DNA of 13,192 bases from assembly GCA_016462055.1 (NCBI GenBank), contig JAEMTX010000034.1, positions 1-13,192 of the forward strand, in the 5' to 3' direction. Below, piece by piece: positions 6,306 to 13,192 of this stretch. The notes under the pieces were generated by a model. It was not told where the DNA came from. It did not search any database and saw only the letters and a program-made list of their open reading frames with translations. The position numbers and the translations under genes were made by a program. Source of the stretch: Acidimicrobiia bacterium. Lineage in GTDB: Bacteria; Actinomycetota; Acidimicrobiia; Acidimicrobiales; Acidimicrobilacustridaceae. The first letter of the stretch is position 1. Every line of letters starts with the position of its first letter.

Positions 6306-7091
6306 TTGACAACGACCGTGGAGAAACTCTTTCGGTCAGGCGACGTTGAAATTGCAGGACACCTGGCGCGGCCGCGAATTGCGCCGGGTACCTCAGTTCC
6401 AGGACTACTGATCTGTCACGGCTTTCCGAATCTGAATCAAGGCGGATCACTCTCTGCTCGATCCTTTCCGGAACTTGCCGAACGCATCGCAACCGAAATG
6501 GGTTGGATGGTGCTGGTCTTCAACTTCCGTGGCGCGGGCGATTCCGAGGGCAATTTTTCTTTGCACGGATGGCGCGACGATCTTCTCGCTGCCGCTGCGT
6601 ACCTGCGCACTGTCGAAGGCGTCAGCGGTGTGTGGGCTGCGGGCTTCGGCAGCGGTGGCTCACTTTCGATCGTCGCTGCATCACTTGACCCGGATATCCG
6701 TGGTGTTGCGGCAATGGGTTCGCCCGCCGATTTCGACGATTGGGCCAATCACCCAAGGCGACTTCTGCAACACGCTCGTGAAACCGGAATCATTCGCTCG
6801 TCATCGTTTCCAGAGAATTCCGATGCGTGGTCCAAAGAAATCCGGGACGTGCGCGCTGTTGCCGCAATCCGCACCGTCGCGCCACGAGATGTTTTGATTA
6901 TGCACGGGTCAGAAGACGAGGTTGTGCCGGTATACGACGCTCGTGTGCTGGCCGATGCTCACGGAAGCGCCGACCTTCGCATCATTGAAGGCGGCGCGCA
7001 TCAGTTGCGCCATGACCCGCGAGCCGTTGCAGTCTTGTTGGGCTGGCTTGACCGACAGCGAGCAGCCGCCGCCGCCGAGCGTTCGACCTGA
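6306..7091 (+). CDS. Alpha/beta-hydrolase-fold protein with Gly at the nucleophile position
   Basis: 261 residues with a clear alpha/beta-hydrolase layout: oxyanion-loop HGF (38-40), the strand-turn NFRGAGDSEG (73-82) common in small serine-hydrolase relatives, elbow GFGSGG (113-118), acid Asp204 in MHGSEDEVVP, and His232 in GGAHQL. Aligned to the usual GFSxGG elbow, the nucleophilic Ser is Gly115, with Ser116 displaced by one; the codons read GGC then AGC, so this is not a frame problem. It is either a non-catalytic or altered-mechanism member, or uses the shifted serine. The start is TTG at 6306, directly after the TGA of the preceding gene, with a weak GAAAG just upstream; no closer ATG exists. 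The C-terminus is Ala-rich. It converges on aceE with 3 bases between stops. Confidence 0.85.
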   Translation: MTTTVEKLFRSGDVEIAGHLARPRIAPGTSVPGLLICHGFPNLNQGGSLSARSFPELAERIATEMGWMVLVFNFRGAGDSEGNFSLHGWRDDLLAAAAYLRTVEGVSGVWAAGFGSGGSLSIVAASLDPDIRGVAAMGSPADFDDWANHPRRLLQHARETGIIRSSSFPENSDAWSKEIRDVRAVAAIRTVAPRDVLIMHGSEDEVVPVYDARVLADAHGSADLRIIEGGAHQLRHDPRAVAVLLGWLDRQRAAAAAERST

Positions 7092-7094
7092 AAC

Positions 7095-9797
7095 TCAGCG
7101 CCGAAATGGGTCGATTTCTTCGGTATCGATTCCGTGTTCGTCAATTGCTGAGGCCACAACAGATGCATCGATGACACCATCGGCCGCAAGCGCCGAGAGG
7201 ACAGCAATTTCGATATTGGCGGCATCGACCTCGAAGAATCGTCGCAATGCTTCGCGAGTATCGGAGCGACCGAAACCATCGGTACCGAGTGAGACGAACC
7301 GCTTCGAAACGTAAGGGGCGATTTGGTCGGGCACGGCTTTCATGAAGTCGGTGACGGCAACGATTGGACCTGGGGCGTTGCCGAGTTGATCGGTGACCTG
7401 CGCGACTCGTGGTGTTTGAGTCGGATGAAGGCGATTCCATCGTTCAACGGTGAGGGCATCTTCACGAAGTCGTTTGTATGAAGTGGCGCTCCAGAGTTCT
7501 GCGCCAATCCCGCGGGCGGCAAGCGCGGTTTGCGCTTCGAGAGCGCCTCGGTTCATCGTTCCGGAAAAGACGATGGTCGCTTTTGCTTCGAGGCCCGCAG
7601 GAGCGTCGGCCCACTTGTAGAGACCGCTCATGATGTCGTCGTTCGTGACGTGTTCGGGGCGCACAGGCATGATCTGGTTCTCGTTGTACGCGGTTAAGTA
7701 ATAGAAAACGCTTTCGCCGGCTCCGTTAGGTCCGCCGTACATGTGATGAAGCCCGCACTCGATGATTGTGGCCAGTTCGTAGGCAAACGCAGGGTCATAG
7801 GCCTGACATGTCGGAACAGTGGAGGCCAGAACAAGACTGTGCCCGTCTTGGTGTTGCAAGCCTTCGCCCAGCAACGTGGTGCGCCCTGCTGTGGCGCCGA
7901 TGATGAATCCCTTTGCTTGCGCATCAGCAGCAGCCCAGATGAGATCGCCAACACGCTGAAACCCGAACATTGAATACAGCGTGAAGAACGGAACCATCGG
8001 AACGCCACGAGTCGCATAACTCGTCCCGGCGGCAGTGAAGCTCGCAAGCGAACCGGCTTCCGTAATTCCCTCTTCGAGAAGTTGCCCGCTTTTTGATTCG
8101 ACATAGGAAATGAGAAGTTCGTGATCGACGGGCTCGTAGAGCTGGCCTTGTGATGCATAGATCCCAAGTTCGCGGAATAGAACTTCCATTCCAAATGTGC
8201 GCGCTTCGTCGGGGATGATGGGGACAACCCGCGGGCCGAATTCTTCGGCGCGACAGAGACCGCGAAGCAGGCGGGTGAATGCCATCGTGGTGGAGACCGC
8301 TTGGGTTCCTGAACCCTTAGCGAACTCTTCATAGACCGTTGGGTCGGGGAGGGTGAGCGGGCGCCGGATTTCCAATGAACGACTGGGAAGAGGCCCACCG
8401 AGTTCAGAACGACGTTGCGCGAGGTAGAGCGCTTCGGGTGAGTCGGCCGGTGGCCGATAAAACGGTGGGGCGTCGGCATCGATGACTGCGTCGGGAATCT
8501 GATCGGTGAGTTGCAACCGGTCACGGAACTCAATGATCTGGTCGTGACTGAGTTTCTTGATTGAGTGCGTAGCATTGCGTCCTTCGACGGTGGAACCCAA
8601 TGCCCAGCCTTTGACGGTCTTGGCCAGAATGACGGTAGGAGCTCCCGTTGTTTCTGAAGCTGCTTTATAGGCGGCATAGACCTTCTTGTAGTCGTGCCCA
8701 CCGCGAGGCAACGCACGCAACTGATCGTCGGAAAGATGATCAACAAGTTTGCGCAAGCGAGGATCGGGCCCGAAGAAATGCTCACGGATGTAGGCGCCGC
8801 TTTCGATGGCGTATCGCTGCCATTCGCCGTCGAGAGTTGCATTCATTTTGGCGACAAGGACGCCGTCGACATCTTTTGCTAGCAACTCGTCCCATCCGGC
8901 GCCCCAAATGACTTTGAGCACATTCCAGCCGGCACCGCGAAAGACCGATTCAAGCTCTTGGATGATTTTTCCGTTGCCGCGCACTGGTCCATCGAGGCGT
9001 TGCAAGTTGCAATTCACAACCCAAATCAGATTGTCGAGTTGCTCGCGGGCGGCGAGCGAAATTGAACCCAGCGTTTCTGGTTCATCAGTTTCGCCATCGC
9101 CCAGAAAGCACCAAACCTTTGACGCTCTGGTGTCATCGATACGTCGGTTGTAGAGGTACTTGGAGAATCGGGCTTGATAGATCGAATTCAGCGGGCCGAG
9201 TCCCATTGAGACAGTGGGGAACTCCCAAAACTCGGGCATAAGCCATGGGTGCGGGTAACTCGAGAGCCCGCCTCCGCCGATTTCACGGCGAAACCGCATC
9301 ATCTGGTCTTCACTCAGCCGACCTTCGAGATACGCGCGTGCATAGATGCCAGGCGATGCATGACCCTGCAGATATACGTGATCACCGACGAGCGCGCCGT
9401 CTTTGCCACGGAAGAAATGATTGAACCCAACTTCGAGCAACATCGCAGACGACGCGTAGGAAGACAGATGACCACCGATTCCGTCGGCCTCTTTGTTTGC
9501 GTAGGTGACCGAGATTGCCGCGTTCCACCGCAAGTACTGACGAATGCGCTTTTCAATTCCTTCGTTGCCAGGGAACCATGGCTGTTCTTCAACGGGGATG
9601 GTGTTGATGTACGGAGTGGATACCTCGGCCGGTGTGCCGATTTGTAGTTCTCGCGCCCGCTCGGTGAGTCGGGAAACCAAATACCGAGCTCGCGTTTTAC
9701 CCGCGCTGTTGACGACAGCGTCGAGAGAGTCGAGCCATTCCACCGTCTCGCTTGGATCGGAATCGGGTAACTGGCTAACAAACTGGTCAAGGTCCAC
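7095..9797 (-). CDS. aceE: Pyruvate dehydrogenase E1 component, homodimeric type
   Basis: A 900-residue thiamine-diphosphate enzyme that decarboxylates pyruvate and acetylates the lipoyl group of E2, giving acetyl-CoA. Matches to the AceE family run its full length: NTIPVEEQPWFPG near 65-77, GGHLSSYASSA with His110, GHASPG with His146, the TPP/Mg motif GDGETDEPE (from 233; Asp234) closing with Asn264 in VNCNLQRLDG, and the EGITEAGS segment carrying the glutamate that activates the cofactor. The frame is open to 9935, and an ATG at 9839 is possible, but the GTG at 9797 has GAAAGG 6 bases upstream, starts at VDLDQFVSQLPD and gives a length close to the actinobacterial enzymes. The E2 and E3 genes are not beside it, as is common in actinobacteria. 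RNase HI is divergent across 128 bases. Confidence 0.95.
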   Translation of the reverse strand: MDLDQFVSQLPDSDPSETVEWLDSLDAVVNSAGKTRARYLVSRLTERARELQIGTPAEVSTPYINTIPVEEQPWFPGNEGIEKRIRQYLRWNAAISVTYANKEADGIGGHLSSYASSAMLLEVGFNHFFRGKDGALVGDHVYLQGHASPGIYARAYLEGRLSEDQMMRFRREIGGGGLSSYPHPWLMPEFWEFPTVSMGLGPLNSIYQARFSKYLYNRRIDDTRASKVWCFLGDGETDEPETLGSISLAAREQLDNLIWVVNCNLQRLDGPVRGNGKIIQELESVFRGAGWNVLKVIWGAGWDELLAKDVDGVLVAKMNATLDGEWQRYAIESGAYIREHFFGPDPRLRKLVDHLSDDQLRALPRGGHDYKKVYAAYKAASETTGAPTVILAKTVKGWALGSTVEGRNATHSIKKLSHDQIIEFRDRLQLTDQIPDAVIDADAPPFYRPPADSPEALYLAQRRSELGGPLPSRSLEIRRPLTLPDPTVYEEFAKGSGTQAVSTTMAFTRLLRGLCRAEEFGPRVVPIIPDEARTFGMEVLFRELGIYASQGQLYEPVDHELLISYVESKSGQLLEEGITEAGSLASFTAAGTSYATRGVPMVPFFTLYSMFGFQRVGDLIWAAADAQAKGFIIGATAGRTTLLGEGLQHQDGHSLVLASTVPTCQAYDPAFAYELATIIECGLHHMYGGPNGAGESVFYYLTAYNENQIMPVRPEHVTNDDIMSGLYKWADAPAGLEAKATIVFSGTMNRGALEAQTALAARGIGAELWSATSYKRLREDALTVERWNRLHPTQTPRVAQVTDQLGNAPGPIVAVTDFMKAVPDQIAPYVSKRFVSLGTDGFGRSDTREALRRFFEVDAANIEIAVLSALAADGVIDASVVASAIDEHGIDTEEIDPFRR

Positions 9798-9913
9798 GAG
9801 GTGCCTTTCGAAAACTGCGTTTCCCCATGATGCCCACATCAACGTGTTACCGGCAGGTAGGAACGTTGATTTTGTGTGAATGGTGGATGTCGGGTCCTTG
9901 CTCTGACCTGTGC

Positions 9914-9919
9914 GACGCT
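9914..9919 (+). promoter_or_regulatory. Weak candidate -10 element of the RNase HI gene
   Basis: GACGCT, 6 bases before the GTG at 9926. Only the conserved A and final T of TAnnnT match; there is no Shine-Dalgarno sequence before this GTG. It is listed because the spacing repeats that of stronger examples here. Confidence 0.25.
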
Positions 9920-9925
9920 GAATGG

Positions 9926-10474
9926 GTGACAACAATCGTGTACACCGATGGTGCGTGCAGCGGTAACCCCGGTCCTGGTGGATGGGCGTGGGCAGTTGTC
10001 GATGGTGGATTCGCGAGTGGCGGCGAGGCCCACTCGACGAATCAGCGGATGGAGATCATGGCGGCCTTCGAAGCGGTGAAGTCGCATTCGGGGCCGCTCG
10101 AAGTCGTGAGTGACTCCACCTATGTCGTGCACTGTTTCCGCGACCGTTGGCATGACGGCTGGAAACGAAGAGGATGGAAGAACTCTCAGCGTAAACCCGT
10201 GGCCAATCGTGATCTCTGGGAGCCGTTCATCGACCTCGTCTTGGGTCGTGGCGATGTCACCTTCCGTTGGGTAAAGGGTCATGCCGGTGACCCGATGAAC
10301 GATCTCGTCGACCGCCTTGCCGTCGAGGCAGCAACGACGCAACGCCAAGCCTCTGGATCGGAACGACCCACCAATCTTGGACCTGCCGACACCTTTGGCA
10401 CTGGGGAATCCGCACAAGGAATCGTTGACGATTCCCGGGCCTACCCCGATGACGATCAACTTTCGTTGTTCTGA
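9926..10474 (+). CDS. rnhA: Ribonuclease HI with a C-terminal tail ending in a clamp-binding motif
   Basis: 182 residues; cleaves the RNA strand of RNA-DNA hybrids (Okazaki primers, R-loops). The catalytic set is complete: Asp8 in YTDGACSGNPG, Glu43 in NQRMEIMAA, Asp63 in VVSDSTYV, His119 in VKGHAGDP and Asp129 in NDLVDRLA. The core ends near residue 137; E. coli RNase HI is 155 residues, and the extra tail (138-182) is a polar, probably disordered linker ending in DDDQLSLF, where QLSLF fits the consensus pentapeptide by which bacterial proteins bind the replication sliding clamp. The frame is open to 9827, but homology begins at the GTG 9926 (MTTIVYTDG); GTG 9938 is too late as it removes the first strand. 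Divergent from aceE; the SDR gene follows 59 bases later with its own apparent promoter. Confidence 0.95.
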   Translation: MTTIVYTDGACSGNPGPGGWAWAVVDGGFASGGEAHSTNQRMEIMAAFEAVKSHSGPLEVVSDSTYVVHCFRDRWHDGWKRRGWKNSQRKPVANRDLWEPFIDLVLGRGDVTFRWVKGHAGDPMNDLVDRLAVEAATTQRQASGSERPTNLGPADTFGTGESAQGIVDDSRAYPDDDQLSLF

Positions 10475-10519
10475 TCTGAGATCGGTGTACCGAATGCGGT
10501 GTCGCTGGTCTGATCCCCG

Positions 10520-10525
10520 TATTCT
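10520..10525 (+). promoter_or_regulatory. Candidate leaderless -10 element of the SDR gene
   Basis: TATTCT, matching TAnnnT, 8 bases before the ATG at 10534. There is no ribosome binding site in the short stretch before the ATG, and no clear -35 box. Confidence 0.4.
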
Positions 10526-10533
10526 CTGCCTCC

Positions 10534-11313
10534 ATGGAAATCAATGGAATCTCAGCAATCGTCACCGGAGGCGCTTCCGGTATCGGTGAAGCATGTTCAC
10601 GTCAGCTCGCCGCTGCGGGCGCAAAGGTCGTTATCGCCGACCTCAACGACGAAAAAGGGAATGCCCTTGCCACGGAAATTGGTGGCGCATTTGCCCACGT
10701 CGACGTGTGCAACAGCGATGACATCAAAGCTGCCATCGCTATGGCCGAGGAAATGGGCCCGATCCGAGCGCTTGTGAATTCAGCAGGCATCGGTGCCGCT
10801 AGCCGCACGATCGGCAAGGACGGCTCGTACGACTCGGCGTTCAACCTCGATTACTGGCGCAAGGTGATTGACATCAACCTCACTGGCACTTTTGACTGCA
10901 TCCGACTTGTGGCCACCGCCATGAGTCGCACCGAACCCGTGTCTGCCGATGGTGAACGTGGTGCGATCGTCAACATGGCATCGGTTGCCGCGTTCGACGG
11001 TCAGATCGGACAGGCCGCCTACTCCGCTTCGAAGGGTGCCATCGTTGGCATGACCCTCCCGATCGCTCGCGACCTTGCGGTCGTTGGTATCCGCGTGAAC
11101 ACCGTTGCTCCTGGTCTGATCGACACGCCGATCTACGGCGAAGGCGAAGGCAGCGAAGCGTTCAAGGCGAATCTTTCGAAGGACGTTCTCTTCCCCCAGC
11201 GCCTTGGACACTCGAGCGAACTCGCCGCCATGGTGCTCGAGCTTGTCACGAACTCCTACATGAACGCACAGACCATCCGCGTCGACGGTGGAGTTCGCCT
11301 CGGCCCGAAGTGA
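10534..11313 (+). CDS. Short-chain dehydrogenase, HSD10/3-hydroxyacyl-CoA dehydrogenase type II-like
   Basis: 259-residue classical SDR. Visible: cofactor loop TGGASGIG (11-18), Asp36 in VIADLN at the end of strand 2 (favours NAD over NADP), NSAG (82-85), Ser150 in NMASVAAFDGQIGQ, and the Tyr163-x3-Lys167 pair in AAYSASK. The pattern VAAFDGQIGQAAYSASKGAIVGMTLPIARDL and the C-terminal TIRVDGGVR closely resemble 3-hydroxyacyl-CoA dehydrogenase type II (HSD17B10 family), so oxidation of a 3-hydroxyacyl-CoA or a hydroxysteroid is likely; the exact substrate is not fixed by sequence. Such an activity would follow the acyl-CoA dehydrogenase in beta-oxidation, though the two genes are 5 kb apart. 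The ATG at 10534 gives the normal length. A strong terminator lies 21 bases after the stop. Confidence 0.92.
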   Translation: MEINGISAIVTGGASGIGEACSRQLAAAGAKVVIADLNDEKGNALATEIGGAFAHVDVCNSDDIKAAIAMAEEMGPIRALVNSAGIGAASRTIGKDGSYDSAFNLDYWRKVIDINLTGTFDCIRLVATAMSRTEPVSADGERGAIVNMASVAAFDGQIGQAAYSASKGAIVGMTLPIARDLAVVGIRVNTVAPGLIDTPIYGEGEGSEAFKANLSKDVLFPQRLGHSSELAAMVLELVTNSYMNAQTIRVDGGVRLGPK

Positions 11314-11334
11314 TCGAGACCTGATCTGGGACGG

Positions 11335-11367
11335 GGACTCGGCCTAAGGGCCGGGTCCTTTGTTTTT
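11335..11367 (+). terminator. Intrinsic terminator after the SDR gene
   Basis: Arms 11335-11344 (GGACTCGGCC) and 11349-11358 (GGCCGGGTCC) pair over 10 bp with a single G-T wobble, loop TAAG, followed at once by the T-rich TTTGTTTTT (11359-11367). It separates the SDR gene from ruvC and is the only textbook intrinsic terminator seen in the window. Confidence 0.9.
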
Positions 11368-11387
11368 GTGGATCGACTGACTACGAT
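11360..11387 (+). promoter_or_regulatory. Candidate leaderless promoter of ruvCAB
   Basis: TTGTTT (11360-11365) as -35 and TACGAT (11382-11387) as -10, 16 bases apart, with 7 bases from the -10 to the ruvC ATG at 11395. No ribosome binding site precedes this ATG. The -35 box overlaps the T-tract of the preceding terminator. Confidence 0.5.
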
Positions 11388-11394
11388 CGTACGC

Positions 11395-11910
11395 ATGTTC
11401 GTAGTGGGAATCGATCCGGGGCTGACCCGCTGTGGCTATTGCGTCGTTGAGGCGCGTGAAGGCGCTTCGCCCCGAGCCGTTGCCCTCGGCGTCATGCGTA
11501 CTTCGCCCGAAGACGAAGTACATCACCGGCTCGCCGAACTTCAATCCGAATTGCGTGCGCTGCTTGCCGAATTTCCTGTGACTGCAATGGCAGTTGAACG
11601 AGTGCTGTTTCAAGTCAACGTCCGCACCGCCATGTCGGTGGGTCAGGCCAGTGGCATCGCAATGGTCGAAGCGGTCAATGCCGGATGTGAAGTTGTCCAG
11701 TATTCGCCTAACGAGGTGAAGTCCGCTGTGGCTGGCTGGGGCAATGCCGACAAAGCCCAGATGCAGCAGATGGTGCAGACATTGCTCGGTCTCGCCGAAC
11801 CGCCGCATCCATTCGACGCGGCCGACGCCGCCGCACTCGCGTTGTGCCATATCGCAATGGCGCCGATGCGCGCGGCGGCTAATCGAGCCGTAGCGAAAGC
11901 GGGTGCCTGA
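11395..11910 (+). CDS. ruvC: RuvC, Holliday junction resolvase
   Basis: 171-residue RNase H-fold endonuclease that makes paired nicks across Holliday junctions during recombinational repair. Catalytic acidic residues are all present: Asp7 in GIDPGLTRCGY, Glu68 in MAVERVLF, and Asp141 and Asp144 in PFDAADAAALALCH. The segment NVRTAMSVGQASG (75-87) is the conserved DNA-contacting region. The frame opens at a GTG at 11368, but homology and the TACGAT-type promoter place the start at ATG 11395. Its TGA overlaps the ruvA ATG by one base (TGATG), so ruvA is translationally coupled. Confidence 0.97.
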   Translation: MFVVGIDPGLTRCGYCVVEAREGASPRAVALGVMRTSPEDEVHHRLAELQSELRALLAEFPVTAMAVERVLFQVNVRTAMSVGQASGIAMVEAVNAGCEVVQYSPNEVKSAVAGWGNADKAQMQQMVQTLLGLAEPPHPFDAADAAALALCHIAMAPMRAAANRAVAKAGA

Positions 11911-12512
11911 TGATCGGTTCTGTTCGCGGCACATTGCTTGAACGATTGCCTTCGGGTGAAGTCCTTGTTGAGGTCTCCGGAATTGGTTATCGCGTCATTG
12001 TTGCGCCATCAACAGCGTCATCGCTTGGCGAAACCGGATCCAAAGTCTTTCTGCACACGCATCATCACCGTCGTGAAGACGCCGAAACGCTCTATGGGTT
12101 CCCATCATCGGAACAACGAATGGTTTTTGAAGCGCTGTTATCGGCCCATGGGGTCGGACCAGCCATGGCGCTCGGCATTATGAGCGTGCACTCGCCGTCA
12201 GCGCTGGTGCGCGTCTTGGCCAACGACGACATCGATGCACTGTGCCTCGTGCCCGGGGTCGGTAAGAAGACCGCTGCTCGCTTACTTATCGAACTCAAGT
12301 CAAAACTCGATATCCCTGGACTCGACATAGGCGTTGGTTCCGCTTCGTTCGATGGCACGAGTGGCGGTTCATCGTCGGTTGCCGATGTCCGCAGTGCTCT
12401 CACCGAACTTGGCTACGGACCTGAAGAAGTTGCTGAAGCGGTGAAGGAACTTCCCGATTCTTCCGATACGGCAGAACTCTTACGCCTTGCTCTGCAACGA
12501 TTGGCAGCCTGA
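11910..12512 (+). CDS. ruvA: RuvA, Holliday junction branch-migration DNA-binding subunit
   Basis: 200 residues. RuvA tetramers bind the four-way junction and load RuvB rings. Domain I (1-65) is the OB fold beginning MIGSVRGTL with GIGYRV at 24-29; domain II has two helix-hairpin-helix motifs, ALLSAHGVGPAMALGI (75-90) and LCLVPGVGKKTAARLLIEL (111-129); a flexible Gly/Ser-rich linker (about 141-156) leads to domain III (157-200), the RuvB-binding part. Overlaps ruvC by one base at the start and ruvB by one base at the end. Confidence 0.97.
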   Translation: MIGSVRGTLLERLPSGEVLVEVSGIGYRVIVAPSTASSLGETGSKVFLHTHHHRREDAETLYGFPSSEQRMVFEALLSAHGVGPAMALGIMSVHSPSALVRVLANDDIDALCLVPGVGKKTAARLLIELKSKLDIPGLDIGVGSASFDGTSGGSSSVADVRSALTELGYGPEEVAEAVKELPDSSDTAELLRLALQRLAA

Positions 12513-13192
12513 TGCGCGACGAACTTCTGTCACCAGAACCTACGCCCAACGAGGCCGAACTCGAGGTCGGCGAGATGCGAACTGGCTCCGACATCATTGG
12601 CGAAGAGGGCGGGCTGCGCCCGCGTCATCTCGACGACTTTGTCGGTCAACGTGAACTGAAAGAACATCTCGGCATCATCCTTGAAGCCGCTCGTCGGCGC
12701 GAACAGGCCGTCGACCATTTGTTATTCGCTGGTCCGCCGGGTCTTGGTAAGACAACACTTGCCGGCATCGTTGCCGCGGAACTTCAGGTTGCTCTGCACA
12801 TCACCTCGGGCCCGGCACTCGATCGCGCTGGCGATCTTGCCGCAATTCTCACGCGCTTGGGTGAAGGCGATGTCTTGTTCATCGACGAAATCCATCGCCT
12901 CAGCCGCAGTGTCGAAGAAGTGCTTTACCCCGCAATGGAAGATTTTCAACTCGACATTGTGTTGGGCAAGGGCCCGGCCGCGCGTTCCATTCGCCTCGAC
13001 CTTCCGCGGTTCACGCTCGTCGGTGCCACCACACGCACTGGTCTCATCACAGGCCCACTGCGCGATCGCTTCGGTCTCGTCGCTCGCCTCGACTACTACG
13101 ACGCCGATGAACTGCAATCAATCGTTTCTCGCGCTGCCGGCATTTTGGGCATCGGAATCGACGATGGCGGCGCTTCGGAGATCGCTCGTCGA
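12512..13192 (+). CDS. ruvB: RuvB, branch-migration motor ATPase, 3'-truncated by the window edge
   Basis: The first 227 codons of an AAA+ motor that drives DNA through the RuvA-bound junction; the frame is open to the right edge. Visible: LRPRHLDDFVGQ (35-46), Walker A GPPGLGKTT (74-82), Walker B LFIDEIHRL with Asp125-Glu126 (122-130), sensor 1 GATTRTG (171-177) and the arginine-finger region GPLRDRFG (181-188). An N-terminal extension of about 30 residues, acidic and poorly conserved-looking, precedes the core. The ATG at 12512 overlaps the ruvA TGA by one base. About 110 to 130 more residues (the winged-helix domain) are expected outside the window. Confidence 0.97.
   Translation, partial: MRDELLSPEPTPNEAELEVGEMRTGSDIIGEEGGLRPRHLDDFVGQRELKEHLGIILEAARRREQAVDHLLFAGPPGLGKTTLAGIVAAELQVALHITSGPALDRAGDLAAILTRLGEGDVLFIDEIHRLSRSVEEVLYPAMEDFQLDIVLGKGPAARSIRLDLPRFTLVGATTRTGLITGPLRDRFGLVARLDYYDADELQSIVSRAAGILGIGIDDGGASEIARR

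Noticed and set aside
7694..8842. A 382-codon open frame on the same strand as aceE in another frame
   Set aside because: It is inside aceE, whose frame carries continuous family homology; the alternative translation is Ser/Arg/Pro-rich without any motif.
9798..9935. A longer aceE starting at 9935 or at ATG 9839
   Set aside because: The extension has no family resemblance and the longest version overlaps the rnhA start; GTG 9797 has GAAAGG at the right distance. ATG 9839 cannot be fully excluded.
11344..11934. A 196-codon antisense frame over ruvC
   Set aside because: His/Arg-rich translation without motifs, running through the terminator and opposite all ruvC catalytic codons.
1..13192. 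tRNA genes, CRISPR repeats, insertion sequences, att sites or a defence island
   Set aside because: No cloverleaf, regularly spaced repeats, transposase or integrase, terminal inverted repeats or toxin/nuclease cassettes were seen on reading both strands; all genes look like stable chromosomal ones.

Overview
The window reads as an ordinary stretch of actinobacterial chromosome, gene-dense and at a moderately high GC (upper 50s percent by eye). The evidence is a homodimeric-type pyruvate dehydrogenase E1 (AceE), a SufC-SufS-SufU iron-sulfur group with the Gram-positive type SufU, ruvC-ruvA-ruvB in that order with one-base stop/start overlaps, and several genes whose best promoter-like signal is a TAnnnT hexamer 6 to 8 bases before the start codon (leaderless style). 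P450, acyl-CoA dehydrogenase and SDR genes scattered among housekeeping genes would fit the Acidimicrobiia, but that placement is inference. I see no mobile element, CRISPR array, tRNA, rRNA or phage gene.

Layout: 1-1000 (+) is the 3' part of a cytochrome P450. 1025-4206 (-) is a four-gene run, transcribed right to left: a metallo-beta-lactamase-fold hydrolase, sufC, sufS and sufU. After a divergent intergenic region, 4439-7091 (+) holds an acyl-CoA dehydrogenase, a small membrane-anchored protein of unknown function, a 73-residue conserved-looking small protein and an alpha/beta-hydrolase-fold protein. 7095-9797 (-) is aceE, convergent with the hydrolase (3 bases between stops). Divergent from aceE, 9926-10474 (+) encodes RNase HI, followed by an SDR dehydrogenase (10534-11313), a strong intrinsic terminator, and ruvC, ruvA and the first 227 codons of ruvB, which runs off the right edge.

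How the genes work together: SufS takes sulfur from cysteine, SufU accepts it, and SufC is the ATPase of the SufBCD scaffold, but sufB and sufD are not beside sufC here. RuvA, RuvB and RuvC form the Holliday-junction branch-migration and resolution machine; RNase HI upstream also belongs to DNA maintenance. The acyl-CoA dehydrogenase and the HSD10-like SDR fit oxidation of acyl-CoA substrates, and AceE feeds acetyl-CoA into central metabolism.

I did not find a convincing new multi-gene system. The points most worth a second look are: an RNase HI whose C-terminus ends in a textbook beta-clamp-binding pentapeptide (QLSLF); an alpha/beta hydrolase with glycine where the nucleophilic serine should be; sufC split from sufBD and placed behind an MBL hydrolase gene; an acyl-CoA dehydrogenase without a glutamate at the usual base positions; and the recurrent leaderless-type promoters.
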